From positions 682,001-746,000 of the forward strand of contig NZ_CP084712.1 in NCBI RefSeq assembly GCF_023822045.1: DNA of 64,000 nt. The letters run 5' to 3'. Both the position numbers and the translations under genes were made by a program. This DNA is from Sphingopyxis sp. USTB-05. GTDB taxonomy: Bacteria; Pseudomonadota; Alphaproteobacteria; Sphingomonadales; Sphingomonadaceae. The notes under the pieces were generated by a model. It ran no database searches. It was not told where the DNA came from and saw only the letters and a list, made by a program, of their open reading frames with translations. Positions 44,906 to 54,439 of this stretch are shown here, piece after piece; positions within the stretch are counted from its first letter, which is position 1, and each line of letters begins with the position of its first letter.

Positions 44906-44947
44906 ATAGTCCGAGCGCCGGCCCGATGGGATTATATTCGCGAGATA

Positions 44948-46726
44948 TTACCGCTGTTTGACGTAGCGTCCGGGGGCATCCTCGATCGCTTTTCTGCCGC
45001 CCTTTCCGGGGATGCGCGCGCCCTTTGCGGGGGTTTTTGCGCCGTCCTGCTGCGTAATCCAGTCAATCCAGTGCGGCCACCAGCTACCCTTGGTCTCGCT
45101 GGCGCCTGCAACAAATTCGTCGAGCGTTGCGGCGTTGCTGTCGCCGGTCCAATATTGATATTTGCCCGCGGCGGGCGGGTTGACCACGCCGGCGATATGG
45201 CCCGAGCCCGCGAGCAGAAAGGTCTTTGGCCCCGACAGATGATCCATCAACCGCCACACGCTGGCGGGCGGGGCGATATGATCCTCGCGTCCCGCCTGAA
45301 TGAACGCGGGGGTCTCGATCTTCTTGAGGTCGACCGGGGTGCCCATCACCGACAGGCTGTTCGGGATTACCATGCGATTGTCGCGGTAAAGGTCCACCAG
45401 ATATTGGCGGTGCCATTTGGCGGGCAGGTTGGTAACGTCGCCGTTCCAGTAGAGGAGGTCGAACGGCGGATAGTCGTTGCCGAGCAGATAATTGCTGACG
45501 ACATAGTTCCAGATCAGATCGCGCCCGCGCAAGCTGTTGAAGGTCGCCGCCATATAGCGCCCGTCGAGGAATCCCGGTGCCGATAGCTGTTGGAGCAGCG
45601 CCAGATAGCTGTCGTCGACGAACATCTTGAGGTCGCCGGCATGTTCGAAATCGACCTGTGCAGTAAAGAAGGTCACCGACTTCACCTTGTCGGCTTCACC
45701 GCGCGCCGCCAACATCGCGAGCGTGGCGGCGAGGGTGGTGCCCGCGACGCAATAGCCGATCGTGTGGACATGCGGCACGTCCAGAAGCTCGCGGACCGTG
45801 TCGATCGCGTCGACCTGCCCTGCGATATAGTCGTCCCAGACGATCTCGCTCATCGACGCGTCGGCCGACTTCCACGATACCATGAATACGCTGAGCCCCT
45901 GTTCGACCGCCCAGGCGACGAAGCTCTTCGCGGGGTTCAGATCGAGGATATAGAAGCGGTTGATCCACGGCGGGAAGATGATGAGCGGGACGGTAAAGAC
46001 GTCCTTTGTCGTCGGCGCATAGTGGATCAGCTGGTAAAGGTCGGTTTCGTGGATCACCTTGCCCGGCGTTGTCGCGATATTGACCCCGACCTCGAACGCG
46101 TCGGGATCGACATGGCTCAATTGCCCTCGCGACAAATCGTTGAGCATATGCTTCAGGCCCTTGAGCAGGCTCTCGCCCCGGGTCTCCACCGCGCGCTTGA
46201 TCACCTCTGGATTGGTGAGGGCAAGGTTGGTGGGTGCCATCGCGTCAGCCATCGATTTTGCGGCAAATTCCATTTTCGCGCGTGCGGCGGGATCGGGGCC
46301 GTCGAGCTGGCGCGTGGTCGCGAGCATCTGTTCGGCGAGCAGGCCATAGGTCTGGCGGATCATCGCGAACACCGGATTGCCGGTCCAGTCGGGATCGGCG
46401 AAGCGGCGGTCCTTCGCATCGGTGGGCGGCGCGTCGGGGGCGATCGGCTGACCGATGCTGGCGAGAGAGGTCCAGAAGGCGACCCCCTGATCCCACATCT
46501 TAGACGATTGCTGCGTCCACATCTGCGTCGCCGGATTGTCGATCCATTTGGCGGGGTCGAACAGCGCGGCGGCGCTTGTATTGCCTTCGTTGACCTGGCC
46601 CAGCGCATAATCGAGCATCATCTGCTGTGCGCGGCCGATCACGCTCGCCCAATGCTGCATGTCTTCGGGGGATGGCAGGAAGGGATTCGGCGTCTCGATC
46701 GTGTCGTCTTTACCCGTATCGCTCAT
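44948..46726 (-). CDS. phaC: Class I poly(3-hydroxyalkanoate) polymerase
   Basis: 592 residues. PhaC polymerises hydroxyacyl-CoA into polyester granules. The lipase-like box carries the catalytic Cys, C326 in TIGYCVAGTTLA. The other triad members are Asp in GREDHIAPPASVW and His in GSGHIAGVVNPP. The Trp and Asp in VWDDYIAGQ and the N-terminal domain PEDMQHWASVIGRAQQMMLD are typical. A single chain of this length without phaE is class I. phaA and phaB are not adjacent. Confidence 0.95.
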   Translation of the reverse strand: MSDTGKDDTIETPNPFLPSPEDMQHWASVIGRAQQMMLDYALGQVNEGNTSAAALFDPAKWIDNPATQMWTQQSSKMWDQGVAFWTSLASIGQPIAPDAPPTDAKDRRFADPDWTGNPVFAMIRQTYGLLAEQMLATTRQLDGPDPAARAKMEFAAKSMADAMAPTNLALTNPEVIKRAVETRGESLLKGLKHMLNDLSRGQLSHVDPDAFEVGVNIATTPGKVIHETDLYQLIHYAPTTKDVFTVPLIIFPPWINRFYILDLNPAKSFVAWAVEQGLSVFMVSWKSADASMSEIVWDDYIAGQVDAIDTVRELLDVPHVHTIGYCVAGTTLAATLAMLAARGEADKVKSVTFFTAQVDFEHAGDLKMFVDDSYLALLQQLSAPGFLDGRYMAATFNSLRGRDLIWNYVVSNYLLGNDYPPFDLLYWNGDVTNLPAKWHRQYLVDLYRDNRMVIPNSLSVMGTPVDLKKIETPAFIQAGREDHIAPPASVWRLMDHLSGPKTFLLAGSGHIAGVVNPPAAGKYQYWTGDSNAATLDEFVAGASETKGSWWPHWIDWITQQDGAKTPAKGARIPGKGGRKAIEDAPGRYVKQR

Positions 46727-46841
46727 GCTCGTTCCTGCTGGTCAGTGCGGATAATATGCCTATAACAAGCCGCGATGCGGCTGGCGAGGCTGCCGCTCGC
46801 GTCAACCCACAAGTAACGCAAAGGAGTTGTTCTAGTTTCCC

Positions 46842-48056
46842 ATGTCCGAAGATGAATTCTACCGCATCAAGCGCCTGCCGCCCTATGTCATCGCTGAAGT
46901 GAATGCGATGCGTGCGGCCGCCCGCGCCGCGGGAGAGGACATTATCGACCTGGGGATGGGCAATCCCGACCTGCCGCCGCCGGCGCATGTGATCGAAAAG
47001 CTGTGCGAAGTGGCGATGAAGCCCGACGCGCACGGATATTCGCAGTCAAAAGGCATTCCGGGCCTTCGCCGCGCGCAGGCCAATTATTACGGCCGCCGCT
47101 TCAACGTCGACCTTGATCCGGAAACCGAAGTCGTCGTGACGATGGGGTCGAAGGAAGGGCTCGCGAGTCTGGCGACCGCGATCACCGGCCCCGGCGACGT
47201 CGTGCTCGCACCGAACCCGAGCTATCCGATCCACACGTTCGGTTTCATTATCGCCGGTGCGACGATCCGCAGTGTCCCGACGACGCCCGACGAGAATTAC
47301 TGGCGTGCCCTCGACCGCGCGATGGCCTTCACCGTGCCGCGGCCGTCGATCCTTGTCGTCAACTATCCGTCGAACCCGACCGCCGAAGCCGTCGACCTTG
47401 CTTTCTACGAGCGCCTGGTCGCCTGGGCGAAGGAGAATAAGGTCTGGGTTCTCAGCGACCTTGCCTATTCGGAGCTTTATTACGATGGCAATCCGACCCC
47501 CTCGATCCTGCAGGTGCCGGGGGCGAAGGACGTCGCGATCGAATTCACCTCGATGTCGAAAACCTACTCGATGGCGGGCTGGCGCATGGGTTTTGCGGTC
47601 GGCAACAAGCGGCTGATCGCAGCGATGACGCGCGTCAAATCCTACCTCGACTATGGTGCCTTCACCCCGATTCAGGCGGCCGCCTGCGCGGCGCTCAATG
47701 GCCCGCAGGATATCGTCCAGAAGAACCGCGATCTTTACCAGAAGCGCCGCGATGTGATGGTCGAAAGCTTTGGTCGCGCCGGCTGGGACATTCCCAGCCC
47801 GAAGGCGTCGATGTTCGCTTGGGCGCCGCTGCCGCCGGCGCTCAAGGAAATGGGCAGCCTCGAATTTTCGAAGCAATTGCTCACCCATGCCAAGGTCGCG
47901 GTCGCGCCGGGCGTCGGTTATGGCGAGGATGGCGAAGGCTATGTTCGTATCGCGATGGTCGAGAATGAACAGCGCATCCGGCAGGCGGCGCGCAATGTCC
48001 GGAAATTCCTCGCGATGCATGGCGTGAACACGCCGTCGGTTGCCGCCGGGGGATGA
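46842..48056 (+). CDS. alaC: Glutamate-pyruvate aminotransferase, AlaC type
   Basis: 404 residues, close in sequence to E. coli AlaC (LGMGNPDLPPP, MGSKEGLASL, NYPSNPTAEAVDL). The PLP lysine is K240 in SMSKTYSMAGWRMGF. It makes alanine from pyruvate and glutamate; relatives are also annotated as LL-diaminopimelate aminotransferase. AAAGGAG lies 17 bp before the ATG, farther than normal. The last codons overlap the start of the DUF2721 gene. It is divergent from phaC. Confidence 0.88.
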   Translation: MSEDEFYRIKRLPPYVIAEVNAMRAAARAAGEDIIDLGMGNPDLPPPAHVIEKLCEVAMKPDAHGYSQSKGIPGLRRAQANYYGRRFNVDLDPETEVVVTMGSKEGLASLATAITGPGDVVLAPNPSYPIHTFGFIIAGATIRSVPTTPDENYWRALDRAMAFTVPRPSILVVNYPSNPTAEAVDLAFYERLVAWAKENKVWVLSDLAYSELYYDGNPTPSILQVPGAKDVAIEFTSMSKTYSMAGWRMGFAVGNKRLIAAMTRVKSYLDYGAFTPIQAAACAALNGPQDIVQKNRDLYQKRRDVMVESFGRAGWDIPSPKASMFAWAPLPPALKEMGSLEFSKQLLTHAKVAVAPGVGYGEDGEGYVRIAMVENEQRIRQAARNVRKFLAMHGVNTPSVAAGG

Positions 48057-48535
48057 TGGATCTCGACGCCGGCGCGATTGCGCAGACGATCCAGCTTTCG
48101 GTCACGCCGGTGTTTCTGCTGGTGGCGACCGGCAGCCTGCTCAACGTCATTGCCGGGCGGTTGGCGCGTGTCGTCGACCGTTCGCGCAATCTGATAGAGC
48201 GCTGGGCAGAGACCGAGGGCCTTGAGCATGAGCGCATCGTTGCCGAACTGCGCATCGCCGACCGGCGCATGGGGATCATCAACAATTCGATTCTCTCCGC
48301 CGTGGCGTGCGGGATCGTCGTGTGTCTGCTCGTCGCGTTGCTGTTCACGCAGGCCTTTACGGGCATCAACCTTGGTGTCGCGGCGTCGTGGGCCTTTGCG
48401 TTGGCGATGGTGCTGTTGCTCGTTTCGCTGATCCTCTTCCTTGTCGAGGTCCGGCTGGCGGTGCGCGCGATACACGTGCCCATGGAATTGCTCGAGCTTG
48501 AAGAAGGCTGGAAGAAGCGGCGCGACCGGCGCTGA
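48053..48535 (+). CDS. DUF2721 membrane protein
   Basis: 160 residues; ATGATG at 48053/48056 overlaps the alaC stop. Three hydrophobic segments: about 17-35 (VFLLVATGSLLNVIAGRLA), 81-102 and 108-134. The first helix is followed by the conserved ARVVDRSRNL motif and a charged cytoplasmic loop, typical of DUF2721. No function is established. Confidence 0.85.
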   Translation: MMDLDAGAIAQTIQLSVTPVFLLVATGSLLNVIAGRLARVVDRSRNLIERWAETEGLEHERIVAELRIADRRMGIINNSILSAVACGIVVCLLVALLFTQAFTGINLGVAASWAFALAMVLLLVSLILFLVEVRLAVRAIHVPMELLELEEGWKKRRDRR

Positions 48536-48620
48536 TAGACACAGGGCGGCGGCTGGTCGAAGCTTGCTCGCCAGCGCCGCATTTCTCCGCCACCTTGGGG
48601 TGAGACAGGGGAGAGATGTC

Positions 48621-49376
48621 ATGCGAAACTATCGACTTTTGACGCCGCTCGTCGGGGCTGCAATGCTGGTAGCCGTGCCCGTCGTCGCCGCCGCACCCGA
48701 CAAGGCCGTGGCCGCGGCGGTCGCCGACAAGAGCCGCCTCGCCGAAAATCGCAAGCTGGACGACGGTCGTCACCCCGCCGACGTGCTCGCCTTCGCTCAG
48801 GTCAAGCGCGGCTCGACCGTCGCCGACCTGCTCGCCGGAAATGGCTATTACAGCGAAATGCTGGCCGATCTCGTCGGGCCCAAGGGTACCGTCATCCCGA
48901 TGAACCCGTCGGGTTTCCATGAGCCGGAAACCTGGGCCACGATCACAAAGGCCTATCCCAACATCGCGCCGATGGTGCGCCCGGTGAACACGATCGTGCT
49001 GGCGCCAAAGAGCGTCGACATGATTTTTACCCACCTCGCCTATCATGACCTCTACTGGCAGAGCGAAAAGTTCAAATTCCCGCGCGTCGAGGTCGATGCG
49101 ATGCTCGTCAACTGGTTCAGCGCGGTGCGGCCTGGCGGATCGATAATCGTCGTCGACCATGTCGGCCCGGCGGGCGACACGCGCGAGCTGGTCGAGAAAT
49201 TGCACCGGATCGACCCCGCGAAAGTGCGCGCCGACATGGAGCGCGCGGGTTTCGTCTTTGACGGCGACAGTGGAGCGCTGCGCATCACGGCCGACGATCA
49301 CAGCAAGAATGTGTTCGACCCCGCGATCCGCGGTAAGACCGACCGCTTCATGATGCGGTTCAAAAAGCCGGCTTGA
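48621..49376 (+). CDS. Exported SAM-dependent methyltransferase-like protein
   Basis: 251 residues from the ATG at 48621, preceded by GGGGAGAG. The protein begins with a signal peptide (MRNYRLLTPLVGAAMLVAVP, cut after VAAA), then DKSRLAENRKLDDGRHPADV and a class I methyltransferase fold: motif I is degenerate but recognisable (VADLLAGNGYYSEMLADLVG), motif post-I is VIPMNP, and the later strand is GGSIIVVDHVG. A methyltransferase outside the cytosol would lack SAM, so the fold may have another use. No clear partner lies next to it. Confidence 0.8.
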   Translation: MRNYRLLTPLVGAAMLVAVPVVAAAPDKAVAAAVADKSRLAENRKLDDGRHPADVLAFAQVKRGSTVADLLAGNGYYSEMLADLVGPKGTVIPMNPSGFHEPETWATITKAYPNIAPMVRPVNTIVLAPKSVDMIFTHLAYHDLYWQSEKFKFPRVEVDAMLVNWFSAVRPGGSIIVVDHVGPAGDTRELVEKLHRIDPAKVRADMERAGFVFDGDSGALRITADDHSKNVFDPAIRGKTDRFMMRFKKPA

Positions 49377-49624
49377 GCATCAGGGCGCGGTGCTGGCCCG
49401 ATAGGTCGGCGCCCGTCGTACAGCATGCCGCTTTCCATTTCAGCCTGCAGCGTCGCCGCGTCCTTGCCCTCGACCTCGGGAAGCGGCGGCGGCAAGCAGC
49501 GAAATTTTTTGCATGCGCTGCACGCCGCCAGCCGTAGCGGCAATTGCAAACAGCGAATGGCAGGGCCGCGCAATGGCGTTGACATGAAGGGCGCGCGTCT
49601 GCTCCCATGGCGGTACGGGAGAAA

Positions 49625-50932
49625 ATGATGAGCCAGAATGACGCGATGGCGGCCGCAGCGACGGCGCCTGCGGGAAGTGCGGCGACACCAGTCCGGCGGA
49701 TGCTGTGGGTGCTGCTCGCGGTCTATATCCTGAACTTTCTCGATCGTCAGATCGTCAACATTCTCGCCGAACCGATCGCGCGTGACCTGTCGCTTTCGGA
49801 CGCCGATATCGGGCTTCTCACCGGATTGGCCTTCGCGCTCTTTTATACTTTTCTTGGCATTCCGATCGCGCGTTACGCCGACAAGCCGTCGACGAACCGC
49901 ATCGGACTGATCTCGGTCTCGCTCGCGATATGGTCGGGGATGACCGTGCTGTGCGGCATGGCCCAAAATTTCGTGCAATTGCTTCTCGCGCGGATCGGCG
50001 TCGGGGTGGGCGAGGCGGGTTGCACGCCCGCGGCGCATTCGCTGATCACCGACCGCGTCGATCCCGCCAAGCGCGCGTCAGCGATTGCCTTTTACGGTCT
50101 TGGCATTCCGATCGGCAGTCTGCTCGGGCTGATCGTCGGCGGCCTGATTGCCGACGAATGGGGCTGGCGCGTCGCTTTCATGGTCGTCGGCGTTCCCGGA
50201 ATCCTGCTGGCGCTGGTTCTGCCGATGATGATCAAGGAAGTCCGTCACAAGGCGCCGGCCGACGCGCCCGCGCCGGCAACGGAATTCAGCGTCGCGGGCG
50301 CGCTCAAGGAAGTCTTCGGCACGCGCGCCTTTCTCTACATCGCGATCGCCTCTTCGATCACCGCCTTTCTTGGTTATGGCAAGGGTGTGTGGGCGCTGAT
50401 CCTGTTTCAGCGCTCGCATGGCCTCAGTCCGGGCGAGACGGGGCTGTTGCTTGGCGTCGCGCTCGGGATCGCGGGCATTTTTGGTACCTGGCTCGGCGGC
50501 TATCTTGCCGACCGTTTCGGCAAGGTCGACCGGCGGCATATGCTGACGACGCCTGCGGTCGGCATGGCGATCGCCGCGCCGATCCTGTTCCTCGGATACT
50601 GGGTCGACGAATGGCACATTGCCATCGCACTGCTGTTCATTCCGACGGTGCTCAATGCCGCTTATTACGGGCCTACCTTTGCATGCGTCCACGGCCTCGT
50701 CCGGCCGCAGGCGCGCGCGATGGCAAGTGCGGTGATGCTGTTCCTGCAGAATCTGATCGGGCTCGGGCTCGGGCCGCTGCTGTTCGGCATTGCGTCGGAA
50801 ATGCTCAAGCCCTCGGTCGGGGTCGAGAGTGTGCGCTATGTCCTTTATGGCGCGGCGTGGCTCGGTCTCATCCCCGCCTTCTTCTTTTGGCGCGCGAGCC
50901 TGCGTCTCAATGCCGAACTCAAGTCCGGTTAA
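49625..50932 (+). CDS. MFS transporter, Spns-like branch
   Basis: About 435 residues from ATGATG at 49625 with GGGAGA upstream; an earlier ATG at 49607 is in frame. Twelve membrane helices are visible. The signature NFLDRQIVNILAEPIARDLS and the GVGEAGCTPAAHSLITD motif match the bacterial branch related to Spinster-type lipid transporters, frequent in sphingomonads. Substrate unknown. The 248-bp gap before it shows no supported gene. The 3' end overlaps the convergent FMN reductase gene by 4 bp. Confidence 0.9.
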   Translation: MMSQNDAMAAAATAPAGSAATPVRRMLWVLLAVYILNFLDRQIVNILAEPIARDLSLSDADIGLLTGLAFALFYTFLGIPIARYADKPSTNRIGLISVSLAIWSGMTVLCGMAQNFVQLLLARIGVGVGEAGCTPAAHSLITDRVDPAKRASAIAFYGLGIPIGSLLGLIVGGLIADEWGWRVAFMVVGVPGILLALVLPMMIKEVRHKAPADAPAPATEFSVAGALKEVFGTRAFLYIAIASSITAFLGYGKGVWALILFQRSHGLSPGETGLLLGVALGIAGIFGTWLGGYLADRFGKVDRRHMLTTPAVGMAIAAPILFLGYWVDEWHIAIALLFIPTVLNAAYYGPTFACVHGLVRPQARAMASAVMLFLQNLIGLGLGPLLFGIASEMLKPSVGVESVRYVLYGAAWLGLIPAFFFWRASLRLNAELKSG

Positions 50933-51519
50933 TAGGGCGGGTCGACCTTTGCGCGCTGGACCTTGGCGGCGTCGATCCACCAATTAAGGTCGTCGGCGAA
51001 GCGCGGGAACAGCCGTTCGAGCTGCTTCGCATCGTCGCCGGTGGGCTGGCCGTCGGCGTCGAAAAGCTTGCCGATGCGCGCCACAGGCAGGATCGACGAG
51101 ATCACCGCCATTCCCATCTCGCCCAAAATGTCGCGCCACCCCATCATAGCGCGCACCCCGGAAAAGGAGCCGGCGGAATAACAGGCGATCGCCGCGGGTC
51201 GCCAGAACCATTCCTCCAGATAATGGTCGGTGAGGTTCTTGAGGCCCGGCTGAGGGCCCCAATTATATTCGCCGGTGACGAACAGGAAGCCGTCGGCGGC
51301 GCGGATCTTGCCCGCGAGTTCCTCCATCGCCGCCGGTGCCTCGCCCTTCGGATATTCTTTGTACATGCGGTCGAGCATCGGCAGGTCGACCGCCTTGGCG
51401 TCGATCAGTTCGGCGCGGTCGCCGCGCGTATTGATCGCATCGACCAGCCAGTTCACGAGCTTCAGCCCCTGCCGGTCGCGGCGATAGCTGCCATAAAAAA
51501 CGAGGATGTGGCGGGACAT
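50929..51519 (-). CDS. NADPH-dependent FMN reductase-type flavoprotein
   Basis: 196 residues. Flavodoxin-like fold with the GSYRRDRQGLKLVNWL phosphate loop and the GEYNWGPQPGLKNLTDHY segment typical of chromate/azo/FMN reductases (ArsH/ChrR/YieF group). It reduces FMN or quinones with NAD(P)H; the natural substrate is not known. Convergent overlap with the MFS gene; the L,D-transpeptidase gene is 9 bp upstream and probably in the same operon. Confidence 0.9.
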   Translation of the reverse strand: MSRHILVFYGSYRRDRQGLKLVNWLVDAINTRGDRAELIDAKAVDLPMLDRMYKEYPKGEAPAAMEELAGKIRAADGFLFVTGEYNWGPQPGLKNLTDHYLEEWFWRPAAIACYSAGSFSGVRAMMGWRDILGEMGMAVISSILPVARIGKLFDADGQPTGDDAKQLERLFPRFADDLNWWIDAAKVQRAKVDPPY

Positions 51520-51528
51520 TGTGGGTTC

Positions 51529-52029
51529 CTAGGGTCGGATGGTGATCGGGATGCCGTCGGGGACGATATCCCATAGCTGCTTTATCTCCGCGTTCGACAG
51601 CGCGATACAGCCATCGGTCCAGTCGCGCGCGATCGGCGGGCCGGGCCAGGCATTGGGCTGGCCGTGGATGAAGATATCGCCGCCGGGCGAGCGCCCCTTC
51701 GACTTTGCATAGGCGCCGTCGGCGGGGTTGGGGTAGGATATGCGCAGCGACAGATGATAGGCGCTCCCGGGGTTGCGACCGCTGATCGTATAGCGCCCCT
51801 CGGGCGTGCGCTCGTCGCCTTCGAATTGCTTGTGCCCAGTCGGCGCGTCACCGACGCGGATATTCTTGTAACGGACGATCTCGCGGTTCCCGGCATAGGC
51901 GATCAGCACGCGATCGCTCTTGTCGACGAGCAGCCGGTCGGCCTTGGTGCCCGCGGGCAGCGCAGGCTGCGAACTCGCGGCGCCGCAGGCGGCGAGGAAC
52001 AGGCAGGCGGAAAGGGCGGTCAAACGCAT
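51529..52029 (-). CDS. YkuD-domain L,D-transpeptidase lipoprotein
   Basis: 166 residues. A lipoprotein signal with lipobox LAAC (Cys15) anchors it, probably to the outer membrane. The YkuD domain follows, with the catalytic His/Cys region DIFIHGQPN and RDWTDGCIALSNAEI. L,D-transpeptidases make 3-3 crosslinks in peptidoglycan or attach proteins to it. The short form is like the ErfK/YbiS-type lipoproteins (YafK-related). It is divergent from the haloalkane dehalogenase (88 bp apart). Confidence 0.92.
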   Translation of the reverse strand: MRLTALSACLFLAACGAASSQPALPAGTKADRLLVDKSDRVLIAYAGNREIVRYKNIRVGDAPTGHKQFEGDERTPEGRYTISGRNPGSAYHLSLRISYPNPADGAYAKSKGRSPGGDIFIHGQPNAWPGPPIARDWTDGCIALSNAEIKQLWDIVPDGIPITIRP

Positions 52030-52117
52030 CGTATAACCCTAAGACTTTGGGGGCGTCCGGCAAGTGGTTGCCAGTGCGTCGCCGCGGGCTAAGGTGGGTT
52101 TTGGGGGGATCGACATC

Positions 52118-53011
52118 ATGACCATATATCGTACGCCGGACGCGCGCTTCGAAGGGCTGCCCGACTGGCCCTATGCACCGAAATATCTCGAGATCGAGGG
52201 CGGTCTTCGCGTCCATTATGTCGATGAGGGCGCGACCGATGCGCAGCCGGTGCTGATGCTGCATGGCGAGCCGACCTGGTCCTATCTTTGGCGCCATATG
52301 ATCGGCCCCGCGACCGCGTCGGGCTTCCGCGTCGTTGCGCCCGACCTGATCGGTTTCGGCCGTTCGGACAAGCCACTGGACCGCGATGCCTATAGCTATG
52401 CCGCGCAGGTCGCGTGGATGCGGCAATGGATCGAGGCGCTCGACCTTCGAAATATCGTGCTCGCATGCCAGGACTGGGGTTCGCTGATAGGGCTGCGCCT
52501 TGTGGCCGAAATGCCCGAGCGCTTCGCCGGAGTCGCGCTTTCGAACGGCGGCCTTCCCGAAGGCCAGCCAGCACCTCGCGCGTTCGCGATCTGGCGCGCC
52601 TTCTCGCGCTACAGTCCGGTCTTCCCGATCGGCAAGATCGTCAAGGCGGGGGCCAAGCGCGAATTGAGCGATGCGGAAATCGCGGCCTATGATGCGCCAT
52701 TCCCCACGCGGGCATCAAAGGTAGCGGCGCGCATCTATCCCTCATTCGTTCCGCTCGGCGACAATGTCGCGGTCCCCGATCAGAAACGCACGTGGGCGGC
52801 GCTTCAGGCGTTCGACAAGCCGTTCCTCTGCTGCTTCTCCGATGGCGATCCGATCACGCGCGGCGGCGATGCGCTGTTCACCGGACGTGTACCCGGAACG
52901 CAGGGCATGTCGCACCGCACGCTGACGGGCGGCCACTTCATTCAGGAGGATGATCCGGTGGGCTTCGTCGCGGCGATCCGCGACGTCGCCGCTGCCGGCG
53001 TCAATCGCTGA
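52118..53011 (+). CDS. Haloalkane dehalogenase, DhlA type
   Basis: 297 residues from the ATG at 52118 with a G-rich site upstream. An alpha/beta-hydrolase of the haloalkane dehalogenase type: the nucleophile is Asp119, followed by Trp120 ([13 protein letters not shown]); [14 protein letters not shown] carries the DhlA-like EPTWSYL block; His273 sits in [11 protein letters not shown]242/D244 are acid candidates. The Glu of HGEPT and the Trp after the nucleophile suit halide binding of the DhlA branch. It cuts carbon-halogen bonds of haloalkanes to alcohols. The 3' end overlaps purA by 11 bp. Confidence 0.85.
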   Translation: MTIYRTPDARFEGLPDWPYAPKYLEIEGGLRVHYVDEGATDAQPVLMLHGEPTWSYLWRHMIGPATASGFRVVAPDLIGFGRSDKPLDRDAYSYAAQVAWMRQWIEALDLRNIVLACQDWGSLIGLRLVAEMPERFAGVALSNGGLPEGQPAPRAFAIWRAFSRYSPVFPIGKIVKAGAKRELSDAEIAAYDAPFPTRASKVAARIYPSFVPLGDNVAVPDQKRTWAALQAFDKPFLCCFSDGDPITRGGDALFTGRVPGTQGMSHRTLTGGHFIQEDDPVGFVAAIRDVAAAGVNR

Positions 53012-54290
53012 ACGGGTCGCGGATCAGGATTGTGTCCTCGCGCTCGGGGCTCGTGGACACGAGCGCGATCGGGGTCTCGATCAGTTCCTGCACGCGCTGG
53101 ATATATTTGATCGCCTGAGCGGGCAGGTCCGCATAGCTCCGCGCGCCCGCGGTCGATTCGTGCCAGCCGTCCATTTCCTCATAGATCGGCTCGACTTCGG
53201 CCTGGTCGGCGGCGTGCGCCGGGAAATAGTCGAGGATCTTTCCACGTAGCCGGTAACCGGTGCAGATGCGGATCGTGTCGAAGCCGTCGAGGACGTCGAG
53301 CTTGGTAAGCGCGATGCCCGTGACGCCTGACACAGCGCAGCTCTGGCGCACGAGTACCGCGTCGAACCAGCCGCAGCGGCGCTTGCGGCCCGTGACGGTG
53401 CCGAATTCATGCCCGCGCTCCCCGAGCCGCTGGCCGATCTCGTCCTCAAGCTCGGTCGGGAAGGGGCCGCTGCCGACGCGCGTCGTATAAGCCTTGGCGA
53501 TGCCGAGCACGAAGCCGACAGCACCGGGGCCGAGGCCCGAGCCGCTGGCGGCGGTGCCGCTGACCGTGTTCGAGCTGGTGACGAAGGGATAGGTGCCGTG
53601 ATCGACGTCGAGCAGCACGCCCTGCGCGCCTTCGAACAGGATGCGTGCGCCGGCCTTGCGGACCTTTTTCAGGCGCTTCCAGACGGGCTGCGCATATTCG
53701 AGCACATAGTCGGCAATTTCGGTGAGGTCGGCGATCAGGCGCTCGCGGTCGATCGGCGGCTCGCCGAAGCCGGCACGCAGCGCATCATGATGTGCGGTTA
53801 GACGATCGAGCTGCGGTTCGAGCTTGTCGAGATGCGCAAGGTCGCAAACACGGATCGCGCGGCGGCCGACCTTATCTTCATAGGCGGGACCGATACCGCG
53901 GCCGGTGGTGCCGATCTTGCCCGCGCCCGCAGCCGTTTCGCGCAGCGCATCTAGGTCGCGGTGGAAGGGAAGGATCAGCGCGCAATTGTCGGCGATCGCG
54001 AAATTCTCGGGGTTGATCGCAACGCCCTGGCCGCGCAGCTTGGTGATCTCGTCACGCAGCGCCCAGGGGTCGAGCACGACGCCGTTGCCGATGATCGACA
54101 ACGTACCGGTGACGATTCCCGAGGGGAGCAAAGACAGCTTGTAGACCTGTTCACCGACGACGAGCGTATGGCCGGCATTGTGACCGCCCTGGAAGCGGAC
54201 CACGGCGTCGGCGCGGCTGGCGAGCCAGTCGACGATCTTGCCCTTGCCCTCGTCGCCCCATTGCGACCCGATGACGGTAACATTTGCCAT
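53001..54290 (-). CDS. purA: Adenylosuccinate synthetase
   Basis: 429 residues from the ATG at 54290, where [20 protein letters not shown] begins with the GTP-binding loop. PurA makes adenylosuccinate from IMP and aspartate in AMP synthesis. Further motifs: [43 protein letters not shown] and [11 protein letters not shown]. Length normal. It sits 1.5 kb below hisZ, with two plus-strand genes between. Confidence 0.98.
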   Translation of the reverse strand: MANVTVIGSQWGDEGKGKIVDWLASRADAVVRFQGGHNAGHTLVVGEQVYKLSLLPSGIVTGTLSIIGNGVVLDPWALRDEITKLRGQGVAINPENFAIADNCALILPFHRDLDALRETAAGAGKIGTTGRGIGPAYEDKVGRRAIRVCDLAHLDKLEPQLDRLTAHHDALRAGFGEPPIDRERLIADLTEIADYVLEYAQPVWKRLKKVRKAGARILFEGAQGVLLDVDHGTYPFVTSSNTVSGTAASGSGLGPGAVGFVLGIAKAYTTRVGSGPFPTELEDEIGQRLGERGHEFGTVTGRKRRCGWFDAVLVRQSCAVSGVTGIALTKLDVLDGFDTIRICTGYRLRGKILDYFPAHAADQAEVEPIYEEMDGWHESTAGARSYADLPAQAIKYIQRVQELIETPIALVSTSPEREDTILIRDPFSD

Positions 54291-54439
54291 GATGCTGTCC
54301 TGCTGAACTGGGCCACAAAACGACCAGCGCCGGCCCGGCGCGGCCTTAGCGGATTTGGCCGCAGAGGCAACCCAAAGCGGGATGATTTTGCGACATTTGC
54401 GGGCAAGATTGCTTGCGCCGGGCCCTGTGGAGACGCGCG

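Noticed and set aside
49298..49580. Minus-strand frame in the gap before the MFS gene, with a coding-like stretch
   Set aside because: It overlaps the end of the methyltransferase-like gene, starts poorly and matches no family I know. A decayed gene fragment cannot be excluded.
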